64,000 nucleotides of DNA from Candidatus Butyricimonas faecavium (GTDB taxonomy: Bacteria > Bacteroidota > Bacteroidia > Bacteroidales > Marinifilaceae): NCBI GenBank assembly GCA_944321125.1, contig CALUKD010000001.1, positions 186,001-250,000 of the forward strand, given 5' to 3'. Below the pieces are notes generated by a model. It searched no databases, was not told the origin of the DNA, and saw nothing but the letters and a program-made list of their open reading frames with translations. Below, one piece after another: positions 1-8,446 of this stretch. Within the stretch, counting starts at the first letter, position 1. Every line of letters starts with the position of its first letter. Made by a program: the position numbers and the translations under genes.

Positions 1-555
1 CGTGTACTCGCCTCCCTTAGGAGTGATCAACCGATTTTGTAAATTTTTCCCCCTATTATCCAAAGAATCCACGTAAACCAATGCTTGATCATTCGTGTGA
101 ATCGTCACCCCATCGCTCTCTTTCAGCGTCATCCTAGAAGTATCAAGAGCCAAGACCTTTCCATCATTCAACACCAACGTCGCTTTTCTCACGCCATGCT
201 CGATCGGGCCGATACCGTAATCCACGACTTCCTCCACGGGTTGCCTCGTCCAAAGCAACATTCCCGCAATAATCGGTAACGCCAGCATCGCCGCGTAACT
301 CACCACTTTCAGACACACCCATCGTCTCCGTCTCCGGTAAGCTTCGTCAATTCTTGAATCGAATTCCTGCTTAAATTGTTTCTTCACTTCCACGCTTAAC
401 TGGAAATTCTCCCGCCTTGCCACGAAACGTTTCATCTCCTCGTAGAGCTGCCGATGTCTTTCCGATTCACCCAACCAAGCCTCCAAAACCCGCCTATCTT
501 CCTCGTTCAATGAAGAAGTAAAACTCCGTTTTATCAACCTCCAATCCATTTTCAT
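1..555 (-). CDS. FecR-family anti-sigma factor (partial, 3' end outside window)
   Basis: The reading frame is open from an ATG at 555 to the window edge (185 codons) and continues beyond it. It encodes a cytoplasmic N-terminal anti-sigma region (about residues 1-78), an Arg-rich stretch, one membrane segment (about 82-102) and the start of the periplasmic FecR domain, ending in the typical PKGGEY motif. FecR proteins hold an ECF sigma factor inactive until a TonB-dependent receptor signals. Its partner should be the sigma gene just upstream at 927-1502. A second in-frame ATG at 549 is an alternative start. By analogy with the two complete loci in the window, a SusC-type receptor gene should lie left of position 1. 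Confidence 0.9.
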   Translation of the reverse strand, partial: MKMDWRLIKRSFTSSLNEEDRRVLEAWLGESERHRQLYEEMKRFVARRENFQLSVEVKKQFKQEFDSRIDEAYRRRRRWVCLKVVSYAAMLALPIIAGMLLWTRQPVEEVVDYGIGPIEHGVRKATLVLNDGKVLALDTSRMTLKESDGVTIHTNDQALVYVDSLDNRGKNLQNRLITPKGGEYT

Positions 556-926
556 AGTATTTTTCTAAAAATTTCGTCCCTATAACACGAAACTTTGAAA
601 AATGTTTACAAAAAAATAAAAAAATAGTTCGGTCTCCATTCCTCCCCGTATCCACCTCTATTGCATACCTATTTTGTGATTAATTATTGAATAATGCCAG
701 ATTATTACCGTTATAAACCTTATAGATACCTTATATAAACCTTATATGAACCTTATATATAATAAGGTTCATAAAGTATTTATATAATCTAACTAATAGA
801 TTCACTAAAGTAATAATCCGTTAGTAATCAACTACTGATCATCAATTTATTATAAACATCAAGAGCAAGAGGGCATATCCTAAGACACACCCTCTCCACA
901 CGTGAATTCATTCACCCGGAATCAAT
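556..926. other. AT-rich spacer between ECF sigma and fecR genes
   Basis: This 371-base gap separates the sigma gene from its fecR, whereas the equivalent gaps in the other two loci are 79 and 171 bases. I find no credible ORF. It contains the 11-bp-period repeats and hairpin listed separately, and otherwise AT-rich sequence with no clear TAnnTTTG promoter box on the minus strand. Confidence 0.5.
718..770. repeat. Four direct repeats with 11-bp period plus hairpin
   Basis: CCTTATA recurs at 718, 729, 740 and 751, each followed by four AT-rich bases, giving an exact 11-base period. The last copy forms a perfect inverted repeat (GAACCTTAT at 748-756, ATAAGGTTC at 762-770, loop of 5). The period is close to one helical turn, so the copies lie on one face of the DNA, as expected for cooperative protein binding. 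An operator for the downstream fecR or an RNA hairpin are both possible. Confidence 0.6.
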
Positions 927-1502
927 CTACATATATTCAAGACTAGCCGCTAACACGAAAAGCACCAGCGTAAAATCATAATCCGAGAAATAACGTTTCA
1001 ATTTCTCCATCCCGCGATGCAACTGTACCTTCACCGTATTCTCATTCATCCCCAACTGTTCGGAAATCTCGCTATACTTGTATCCATGCACGAAACGCAA
1101 AAGGCACACTTCCCGGCATTTTTCCGGTAACTCATCCAGCACCTCTCGGATTTTCTCCAAAATCTCCTCCCGATCGATCATGTCCACATTGTCCGAATAG
1201 ACTGCCGCCTCAGCGTACAACGCCATGTTACGATCCTCGACTTTCGCATCCCGCAGGTAATTGTAGCAACGATTACGCACGCTCGTGTAAAGATAGGCTT
1301 TAAGAGCCCCTTGATAATTTTTCAGAACCGATTTTTCATAGATCGCAATAAAAACCTCCTGCACAATATCATTGGCCACGTCTTCCCGGAAAACCATGTT
1401 CAAAGCAAACGTGAACAACTTATCGAAATACCCTTCAAACAAATCTGAATAGGCTTTTCGATCATTCTGTCGCAATCTATCTATTAATACTGATTCATCC
1501 AA
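927..1502 (-). CDS. ECF-type RNA polymerase sigma factor (ECF0)
   Basis: A 191-residue RpoE-like sigma factor. Region 2 is visible around the DIVQEVFIAIYE segment and region 4 as a helix-turn-helix (about residues 140-170, SEISEQLGMNENTVKVQLHRG). The size fits the Bacteroidetes ECF factors paired with FecR. The C-terminus carries an additional hydrophobic tail (LVLFVLAASLEYM). The fecR gene at 1-555 is co-oriented downstream, so this pair probably controls an outer-membrane uptake locus that starts left of the window. Confidence 0.9.
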   Translation of the reverse strand: MDESVLIDRLRQNDRKAYSDLFEGYFDKLFTFALNMVFREDVANDIVQEVFIAIYEKSVLKNYQGALKAYLYTSVRNRCYNYLRDAKVEDRNMALYAEAAVYSDNVDMIDREEILEKIREVLDELPEKCREVCLLRFVHGYKYSEISEQLGMNENTVKVQLHRGMEKLKRYFSDYDFTLVLFVLAASLEYM

Positions 1503-1531
1503 TTTTGCACTTATTTTGATTCATAGCGAGA

Positions 1532-1539
1532 CAAAAATA
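1532..1539 (-). promoter_or_regulatory. Possible -7 box of the ECF0 promoter
   Basis: On the minus strand this reads TATTTTTG, matching the Bacteroidetes -7 consensus TAnnTTTG, about 30 bases before the ATG of the sigma gene. No clean TTG is present at the -33 position, so the call is tentative. Confidence 0.35.
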
Positions 1540-1583
1540 TTTTTTATTTTCCACTTATAAAAAGTATTCCTCGTAATTTATGT

Positions 1584-3176
1584 TCAAATTAACATACTTA
1601 ATAGTTGAATACAGATTATTAGAAAAACCATCGCTATCGGATAAACCGTTGCATAGGCCACGCTCGGGATGTTACTGTCAGTCATGGAATCAGCAGCAGC
1701 CAACCCCGGAGTACTTGTCATTCCTCCCGTGATCGTTCCCATCAGATCCAAAATATTGATCCGGAAACCGTAGTACCCCACTAACAAAGCCACGATCATC
1801 GGCAACAAGGTAATAGCAAAACCCACCCCAAACAGGGTTAACCCACTATCCATGAAGGTTTGTACCAGATTCACACCTGCCGAGGTACCAACTTCTGCCA
1901 AGAATAGCAACAATCCCAATTGACGTAGCAGTTGGTTAGCCGGACCGGACATGGACCACACGATAGGCCCAGTCTTGCCAAGATAACCCAAAATCAGAGC
2001 CACAATCAGAATTCCTCCCGTCAACCCCGGAGAAAAAGTGAAACTATCGGAAAAAGAGATATTCACTTTTCCGAAAAGCACACCCAACACGATACCCATC
2101 GCTATCGGGAAAAAATCGGTATCCGACAAACGTTTTTTGTCATTTCCCAAAAGATTTAACACGTCCTTCATACTCTCCTTCCGGGCGATAACCGTCAGTT
2201 TATCACCAAAACGCAGAACTAAATCGGGACTCGGCGCCACGTCAATACCGGAACGACGCACGCGAGTCACAGTACAGTGGTAATTCTGATGCAGGTTCAA
2301 ACTTCCCAAGCTCTTCCCGGCAACCTCTTTATTCGTCAACAGCACATACTGCATATCAATACTGTCTCCCAAAGGCAAATCCTGATTCATTTTCTCCCCG
2401 ACCAAAATTTCTAACTGCCGTAAAGCATTCAAGGAACCTACCGCTTTGATCAAATCTCCCTCTCTCAACACGGATAGAGGGGTCGGGATCTCAGTCAAAT
2501 TACCGTGAACCAAACGAGAAACCACGGCCCCCGTCATGGTCCGGATTTGCAGATCAGCCAAGCTCTTGTTAAAAGCGTTTGGATTACTCACTCGGAAAAC
2601 AGCCGTCTGGATCTCCGGGTATTGTTGTTGTTGCAAAGTTTCCAAGCGTTTCTCTTCCGCATAGATATCCACCCGTAATATTTTAGGTAAAAGTTTCACG
2701 AACAGGATCACCCCAATCACCCCAAAAGGATAGGCAATACCGTAAGCGATGGAAGAGGAAGAAGAACCTGTGGCATCAATAGCGGCAGCTAACCCCGGTG
2801 TACTCGTCAGCGCTCCCGCAATCAACCCCACGACACTCGGCGTATCAATATCAAACAAGTATTTAGAAACGACCCCAGTCATTGCTGCCGTCGCCACAAT
2901 TAATAATGTGATAATTGCCAAAACCTTTCCTTTCGCTTTAAAAGAAGTAAAAAATCCCGGCCCTGCCTGCATCCCGATCGTGAAAATAAATAGTACTAAC
3001 CCGAAATTTCCCAGTTCTTTCGGGATAATCACCCCAAAATGGCCAAAAAGCAGGGCGATAAAAATGACCGCTGACACGTCTAGCGATATTCCTTTAAAAT
3101 TAATTCGCCCCAGAATAAAACCCAGAGCAACAATTAAAAACAATGCAAAATAAGAAGATTGTAATAATGATTCCAT
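1584..3176 (-). CDS. Putative transporter, AspT/YidE/YbjL antiporter family
   Basis: A 530-residue inner-membrane protein with two homologous halves of hydrophobic helices, each containing a TSTPGLAAA motif (about residues 125 and 490), separated by two RCK_C (TrkA-C-like) cytosolic domains at about 190-350. This is the architecture of the YidE/YbjL branch of the aspartate:alanine exchanger family. Length is normal for the family (about 550). The substrate cannot be read from sequence. It lies 61 bases downstream of aroA on the same strand and may be co-transcribed with it, although an AT-rich spacer intervenes. Confidence 0.85.
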   Translation of the reverse strand: MESLLQSSYFALFLIVALGFILGRINFKGISLDVSAVIFIALLFGHFGVIIPKELGNFGLVLFIFTIGMQAGPGFFTSFKAKGKVLAIITLLIVATAAMTGVVSKYLFDIDTPSVVGLIAGALTSTPGLAAAIDATGSSSSSIAYGIAYPFGVIGVILFVKLLPKILRVDIYAEEKRLETLQQQQYPEIQTAVFRVSNPNAFNKSLADLQIRTMTGAVVSRLVHGNLTEIPTPLSVLREGDLIKAVGSLNALRQLEILVGEKMNQDLPLGDSIDMQYVLLTNKEVAGKSLGSLNLHQNYHCTVTRVRRSGIDVAPSPDLVLRFGDKLTVIARKESMKDVLNLLGNDKKRLSDTDFFPIAMGIVLGVLFGKVNISFSDSFTFSPGLTGGILIVALILGYLGKTGPIVWSMSGPANQLLRQLGLLLFLAEVGTSAGVNLVQTFMDSGLTLFGVGFAITLLPMIVALLVGYYGFRINILDLMGTITGGMTSTPGLAAADSMTDSNIPSVAYATVYPIAMVFLIICIQLLSMLI

Positions 3177-3237
3177 CGAAAAAATGTAAGATTTAAAATG
3201 TGAAATTTAGAATGAATAGATCACTCAATCTAAAATA

Positions 3238-4446
3238 TCAAATCAACAATTTACCCAGTTGTTCCCAAAAGGTAGGGAAGGATTTCGATACCACCCCGGC
3301 ATTGCGAATTACTAATCCGGCCAATTTTAATCCGGCAGGAGCAAAAGCCATCGCCATACGGTGGTCCTGATATGTATCGATTTCCAATGAAATCAACGTG
3401 TTACGTTCTCTGTTCCAACACAACTCTCCATGTACGGGGACTTTCAATTCATACCCCAGTTTACGCAACTCGCAGATCGAGGCAGCCACACGGTCACACT
3501 CTTTAACATACAAGGTTTCTAGCCCGCGAATATGAAACGGAATATCTTTTAAACAACAGGTCACGATAAAAGTAAGGGCTAAGTCGGGCATTTCCGTGAA
3601 ATCTGCCTCGAATAAACCCGTACTTCCACCAACAACCCGCAAAAGAATACCCGATTCACGCCATTCTGTTTGCACCCCTAATTGCTCCCACAATCTATAT
3701 TGCTGGACATCCCCTTGCAAACTATCTTTTTTCAAGTCCGAAATGAAGATTTCACCCTGCCCGACAATAGAAAGCATTTCGTAGAAATAAGATGCTGACG
3801 TCCAGTCGGATTCTACACGCAAATTTACCGGAATGTATTCTTTCTCAGGAACAATAATTTTTTCTCCTTCCAAACACACGTCTACCCCAAACAAGCGCAT
3901 CATACTGACAGTCATTCGAATGTAAGCAGCAGAAACAATTCTTTCTTCCAGATCGAGAGTCAAGCCTCCCGGCAGTAAAGGGGCAATCATCATCAAGGCT
4001 GATACGTACTGGCTACTCACCGAAGCATCTAAGGCCAAGGTACGTCCACCTTGTAACGGCGCAGAAGTAATCCATAAAGGAGGAAAGCCCTCTTTACCCA
4101 TGTAGGCGATACTCGCACCCAATTCCCTCAAAGCATCCACCAATACCTGCACGGGACGCTGTTTCATGCGCTCCGAACCGGTTAATTCCCGAACCCCGCC
4201 TTTCAAGGCGAAATAAGCCGTCAAAAAACGCATAGCAGTTCCAGCATGCCCCACGTTGACCAGCCTGTCGGAAGTAGACAAGGCTTCTCGCAATACCCGT
4301 GTATCATCACTATCCGACAAATTCTCGGGAACCGAGCATCCAACCAAGGCACATAATACGAGCGCCCTGTTCGAGATACTCTTAGAAGCCGGTAAAACAG
4401 CCACTCCTTCAATCTTCGTCTTATTCCACGCAATAACTCGATCCAT
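3238..4446 (-). CDS. aroA: 3-phosphoshikimate 1-carboxyvinyltransferase (EPSP synthase)
   Basis: A 402-residue enzyme that joins shikimate-3-phosphate and phosphoenolpyruvate in the chorismate pathway. The N-terminal motif LPASKSISNRAL carries the conserved Lys/Ser/Arg substrate residues; GHAGTAMRFLTA (about residues 65-75) corresponds to the NAGTA(M/L)R motif, and a DHRMAMAFA motif lies near residue 365. It is slightly shorter than the roughly 427 residues of the E. coli enzyme, as is common in Bacteroidetes. It starts 14 bases after aroB, indicating an aroB-aroA operon. Confidence 0.95.
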   Translation of the reverse strand: MDRVIAWNKTKIEGVAVLPASKSISNRALVLCALVGCSVPENLSDSDDTRVLREALSTSDRLVNVGHAGTAMRFLTAYFALKGGVRELTGSERMKQRPVQVLVDALRELGASIAYMGKEGFPPLWITSAPLQGGRTLALDASVSSQYVSALMMIAPLLPGGLTLDLEERIVSAAYIRMTVSMMRLFGVDVCLEGEKIIVPEKEYIPVNLRVESDWTSASYFYEMLSIVGQGEIFISDLKKDSLQGDVQQYRLWEQLGVQTEWRESGILLRVVGGSTGLFEADFTEMPDLALTFIVTCCLKDIPFHIRGLETLYVKECDRVAASICELRKLGYELKVPVHGELCWNRERNTLISLEIDTYQDHRMAMAFAPAGLKLAGLVIRNAGVVSKSFPTFWEQLGKLLI

Positions 4447-4460
4447 ATTTTACTCGTAAT

Positions 4461-5492
4461 TTACACTTGGCTCAAGGCCTCAACCACTAAATCTTTCGAA
4501 CAATAATTATCCAATGAAAACTTCCCGATATCCGGGAGTAACGTGAAATTCACTCCCAACCGTTCGTTTTTCTTATCATGCAACATTAATCCATACAAGG
4601 TATCAATATGATCCATCAATGGATAGTTCGGATAATATCGCCTGATAAAATCCCGAACTTCCTTATAAATTTCTTCCGGAAAACCTTTCTCCTTGACGGA
4701 CAGGTACAATTCAGCCACCAATCCCAAAGCCACCGCTTCTCCATGCAAAAGAGTCGTCCCCCGCATAATAGACAAACTTTCGATGGCATGCCCGACCGTG
4801 TGTCCAAAATTCAACACTTTACGCAGTCCCTGTTCCCGTGGATCCTGAGAGACAATTTCATCTTTTATAGCCACGGAACTTCGAATCAATTCCAGAAAGT
4901 CTTCCGGGCTCGTTTCTTGATATTCCAAATACAACAACCGGGTCAAATACTCCCGGTCTGACAATAAACCATGTTTGATCATCTCCGCAAAGCCGGACAT
5001 TCTTTCCCGCACGGGTAAATGACTTAAAAAATGGACATCGATAATCACTTTTTCAGGGATGGAGAACGTGCCAATCTCGTTTTTCAAACCGTTGAAATTA
5101 AACCCGGTTTTACCGCCCAAAGATGCATCTACCTGCGCCAGTAGCGTCGTGGGAACATTAATGCAACGCATTCCCCGTTTAAAGGTAGAAGCTGCAAAAC
5201 CTCCCAAATCTGTTACTAAACCACCTCCCACACACACGAGAATGGAAGACCGCCTAGCCCCCCGTTTACTTAACATCGTCCAAATCCGAGCCACGCTTTC
5301 CAATGACTTGTTCTCTTCCCCGCAATCCAAAACTGTCACGTGAGAAGGGATCCAATCCACCTTCTCGAACAAACGATCACAAAAACCGACCGTATGCTTA
5401 TCCGCCACGATAAATAAATTCTCGTGCCCAATTCTACCCAACAATTCTGCAAGAACAATGCTGGCATCCGTGGTAAAAATGATATTTCTCAT
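4461..5492 (-). CDS. aroB: 3-dehydroquinate synthase
   Basis: A 343-residue enzyme that converts DAHP to 3-dehydroquinate, using NAD and a divalent metal. The glycine-rich NAD segment GGGLVTDLGGFAA, the substrate-binding stretch PTTLLAQVDASLGGKTG, and the metal ligands in EMIKHGLL, GHTVGHAIE and LLHGEAVALG are all present. It is the first gene of the minus-strand unit aroB-aroA-yidE-like and is divergent from dprA, with a 156-base intergenic region that should hold both promoters. Confidence 0.95.
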   Translation of the reverse strand: MRNIIFTTDASIVLAELLGRIGHENLFIVADKHTVGFCDRLFEKVDWIPSHVTVLDCGEENKSLESVARIWTMLSKRGARRSSILVCVGGGLVTDLGGFAASTFKRGMRCINVPTTLLAQVDASLGGKTGFNFNGLKNEIGTFSIPEKVIIDVHFLSHLPVRERMSGFAEMIKHGLLSDREYLTRLLYLEYQETSPEDFLELIRSSVAIKDEIVSQDPREQGLRKVLNFGHTVGHAIESLSIMRGTTLLHGEAVALGLVAELYLSVKEKGFPEEIYKEVRDFIRRYYPNYPLMDHIDTLYGLMLHDKKNERLGVNFTLLPDIGKFSLDNYCSKDLVVEALSQV

Positions 5493-5614
5493 TCATCCTA
5501 TATTTCTGTACAAAATTAAACTATTTTAATCAGATGCCCAAACGAGGCGAGAAAGGTCCGTAAAGTTTATAAACTTATTCTCCCATTTCATTCGCTTTTT
5601 ACACTATTAAGGTG

Positions 5615-5622
5615 TACTTTTG
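5615..5622 (+). promoter_or_regulatory. Likely -7 box of the dprA promoter
   Basis: TACTTTTG matches TAnnTTTG, 26 bases before the dprA ATG. The -33 region around 5593-5600 is T-rich but lacks a perfect TTTG. Confidence 0.45.
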
Positions 5623-5648
5623 TCATAAATTATTTTAACTATCGGCGT

Positions 5649-6761
5649 ATGAATCATGAAAACTCAATCCTGACAATGGTCGCTATCACTATGGCTCCCC
5701 GACTTAACAATGCTCTCTTTGCCCCCCTGTTCCAACAATGTGGCGGAATTTCCGGATTTTTCAAAGAAACAGACAAAAATATAGAAGTACTTTTTCGGAA
5801 AAACAATTTAACAAACATTCAACCTGAACGCTCCCGCTGGCTACAAATGGCAGAACAAGAATTAGATGTCATGAAAAAACATCACATCCAAGTATGCGGT
5901 ATCGAGGATTCAAATTATCCCCGTCTTCTGAAACATTGTGCGGATGCCCCGCTCGTACTATTTTATAAAGGCACTCTCGAAAACAGCGACACGAAGAATA
6001 TTGCTATCGTGGGAACCCGTAAAGCGACTGAAATGGGGAAGAAACGAGTAGATATGTTACTCTATGAGCTATCCAAAACAGGTTATCAACCGAACATCAT
6101 CAGCGGATTGGCTTACGGGATCGATATTACTGCCCATACAGCATGCGTACATTACGGATTAAAAGCACAGGCCGTTCTAGGACACGGTCTGCACATGATT
6201 TATCCCGCCGCACACAAAAACATGGCCGAAAAGATTCTGGAACAAGGAGGTGCTTTAATTTCAGAATTCCCGACTTGCGCACAGATTTTACCAACAAACT
6301 TTCTTCAACGCAATCGAATCGTGGCAGGCATGAGTGAGGCGATTCTCGTTGCCGAATCACCTATCAAAGGAGGTGCTATGTCTACTGCCCGGCAGGCCTT
6401 GTCGTATAACCGGGACGTAATGGCCATTCCCGGAAGACCTGAGGACCCAACCTTCACCGGGTGCAATCTATTGATCAAACAAAATATTGCAGCCTTAGTA
6501 GAAAACATCAAGGACATACTCCGAATTCTTAACTGGCCTCTCCTCCCAACCGGACCTTACCAAACGTCATTGGATTTATTTCCAGTATCAAATAATGAGG
6601 TATTACTCTTGGAAACTTTGGAAAAAACGGGAGAACAAAATATTGATCAATTACATCAATTTACACGAATACCCGTGCATGATCTTTCCGTATCCTTATT
6701 AAAACTTGAACTAGAAGGCCGAGTTATGCAACTCCCCGGTAATTGTTACACACTTACTTAA
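5649..6761 (+). CDS. dprA: DNA-processing protein DprA
   Basis: A 370-residue protein of the DprA/Smf family, which loads RecA onto incoming single-stranded DNA during transformation. The central Rossmann-like domain is recognisable from IAIVGTRKATEMGKKRVD (about residue 115) and ISGLAYGIDITAHTACV (about 152), followed by GLHMIYPAAHKNMAEKI and SEFP. The C-terminal 60 residues (from about 310) look like the winged-helix DprA domain. No other competence gene is adjacent. DprA is widespread, so presence alone does not show natural competence. Confidence 0.93.
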   Translation: MNHENSILTMVAITMAPRLNNALFAPLFQQCGGISGFFKETDKNIEVLFRKNNLTNIQPERSRWLQMAEQELDVMKKHHIQVCGIEDSNYPRLLKHCADAPLVLFYKGTLENSDTKNIAIVGTRKATEMGKKRVDMLLYELSKTGYQPNIISGLAYGIDITAHTACVHYGLKAQAVLGHGLHMIYPAAHKNMAEKILEQGGALISEFPTCAQILPTNFLQRNRIVAGMSEAILVAESPIKGGAMSTARQALSYNRDVMAIPGRPEDPTFTGCNLLIKQNIAALVENIKDILRILNWPLLPTGPYQTSLDLFPVSNNEVLLLETLEKTGEQNIDQLHQFTRIPVHDLSVSLLKLELEGRVMQLPGNCYTLT

Positions 6762-6858
6762 CAGGTTTCATTACAGATTCATAGCACTTCATGAAACGTG
6801 ATTGAAATTTTAAACTATTATAACGTTTGCACCTACCAAAAAATAACTCGAAAAATTT

Positions 6859-6887
6859 TTGGAATCATAAACAAAAGCATACCTTTG
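6859..6887 (+). promoter_or_regulatory. gdhA promoter (-33 TTG, -7 TACCTTTG)
   Basis: TTG at 6859-6861 and TACCTTTG at 6880-6887 are separated by 18 bases, close to the Bacteroidetes arrangement. The predicted start of transcription near 6893 leaves a leader of about 60 bases before the gdhA ATG. Confidence 0.6.
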
Positions 6888-6954
6888 AACCGAATTTTGA
6901 TAATTCAAGTGAATGAAAATGTTTTTTTAAAGTTTTTACTTAAACAATATTCAA

Positions 6955-8289
6955 ATGAAAGCAGAGATTAAAGAATTCATGGATGCCTTAAAGGCTAGAA
7001 CCGTAGGTGAATCAGAATTCCACCAGGCAGTTCAAGAAGTGATCGAAACTGTATGGGATACCTATCAGGCAAACCCGAAATACAAGGCTAACAAGATCCT
7101 TGAAAAAATGGTAGAACCTGAAAGAGTGATCATGTTCAGAGTGCCTTGGATCGATGATAAAGGTGAAGTACAAATCAACCGCGGTTATAGAGTACAATTT
7201 AACAGTGCTATTGGACCGTACAAAGGAGGTTTGCGTTTCCACCCGTCAGTAACCCTTGGCGGTTTGAAATTCTTAGGTTTCGAACAAACTTTCAAAAACT
7301 CTTTAACTACTCTTCCGATGGGCGGTGGTAAAGGAGGTTCTGACTTCAACCCGAAAGGAAAATCAGACAATGAAGTTATGCGTTTCTGCCAAAGCTTCAT
7401 GACTGAGCTTTGCAAACATATCGGACCAAACACTGACGTTCCTGCTGGAGATATTGGTGTTGGAGCTCGTGAAATCGGCTTCTTGTTCGGACAATACAAG
7501 AGAATCCGTAACGAATTCACCGGTGTATTAACCGGAAAGAACCGCGAATTCGGTGGTTCAAGAGTACGTCCGGAAGCTACCGGTTACGGTACCGTATACT
7601 TTGCTCAACATATGTTGGCAGAGAAAGGTGAGAAAATCGCCGGTAAGACTGTAGCTATCTCTGGTTTCGGTAACGTAGCTTGGGGTGCCGCTCAGAAATT
7701 AGTTCAATTAGGAGCTAAATTAGTTACCATCTCTGGTCCTGACGGATATATCTATGACGAGAAAGGTTTAACTCAAGAGGGTGTAGACTACATGTTGGAA
7801 TTGCGTGCTAGCAACAACGACGTTGTAGCTCCTTACGCAGAGAAATTCGGTGCTAAATTCTTCCCGAAACGTAAACCATGGGAAGTAAAATGTGATATCG
7901 CATTCCCTTGCGCAATCCAAAACGAGTTGAACGAAGAAGATGCAAAACAATTGGTTGCTAACGGTTGCCAAATGGTAGTTGAAACTTCTAACATGGGTTG
8001 TACTGCCGAGGCTGTTAACTACTTGAACGAGCATATTACTTTCGCTCCTGGTAAAGCAGCTAACGCCGGTGGTGTTGCCGTTTCTGGTCTTGAAATGAGC
8101 CAAAACTCAATGAGATATAGCTGGACTGCTGAAGAAGTAGACGCTAAATTGTCTCAGATCATGAAAGATATCCACGATACTTGTGTTAAATACGGTAAAG
8201 AGGGTAACAAGATCAACTACGTTAAGGGTGCTAACATCGGTGGCTTTATCAAAGTTGCTGAGGCTATGTGCGCTCAAGGACACTGCTAA
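6955..8289 (+). CDS. gdhA: NADP-type glutamate dehydrogenase
   Basis: A 444-residue hexameric-type glutamate dehydrogenase interconverting 2-oxoglutarate plus ammonium and glutamate. The substrate domain has the PMGGGKGGSDFNPKGKSD catalytic segment (about residues 121-138), and the cofactor domain has a GFGNVAWGAA nucleotide-binding loop (about residue 240). Length and motifs fit the NADP-dependent anabolic branch. Codon use differs from the neighbours: GGT, GCT, AAC and TTC codons dominate, as in highly expressed genes. It is monocistronic, with its own promoter and a strong terminator. Confidence 0.95.
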   Translation: MKAEIKEFMDALKARTVGESEFHQAVQEVIETVWDTYQANPKYKANKILEKMVEPERVIMFRVPWIDDKGEVQINRGYRVQFNSAIGPYKGGLRFHPSVTLGGLKFLGFEQTFKNSLTTLPMGGGKGGSDFNPKGKSDNEVMRFCQSFMTELCKHIGPNTDVPAGDIGVGAREIGFLFGQYKRIRNEFTGVLTGKNREFGGSRVRPEATGYGTVYFAQHMLAEKGEKIAGKTVAISGFGNVAWGAAQKLVQLGAKLVTISGPDGYIYDEKGLTQEGVDYMLELRASNNDVVAPYAEKFGAKFFPKRKPWEVKCDIAFPCAIQNELNEEDAKQLVANGCQMVVETSNMGCTAEAVNYLNEHITFAPGKAANAGGVAVSGLEMSQNSMRYSWTAEEVDAKLSQIMKDIHDTCVKYGKEGNKINYVKGANIGGFIKVAEAMCAQGHC

Positions 8290-8312
8290 TAATATTGCAA
8301 GTCTACATAAAG

Positions 8313-8342
8313 AATCCGCTTCTTCGGGAGCGGATTTTTTTT
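8313..8342 (+). terminator. Intrinsic terminator of gdhA
   Basis: An 8-bp stem (AATCCGCT with AGCGGATT) and an 8-base loop are followed directly by a T-run, 23 bases after the gdhA stop codon. Confidence 0.9.
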
Positions 8343-8411
8343 ATTCTCCGGAACTGTAAAATTGATACAACAAAAAGTAATCCGTACAGATCATTATTAG
8401 ATTGTTTCCCG

Positions 8412-8419
8412 TATTTTTG
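8412..8419 (+). promoter_or_regulatory. Likely -7 box for the MATE gene
   Basis: TATTTTTG matches TAnnTTTG, 28 bases before the ATG at 8447. No perfect -33 element is visible. Confidence 0.45.
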
Positions 8420-8446
8420 CACCGTGAAACTATGAATTTCTAAATC

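Noticed and set aside
718-770. CRISPR array or replication iterons
   Set aside because: The units are 11 bases with no unique spacers, and there is no cas, rep or par gene in the window.
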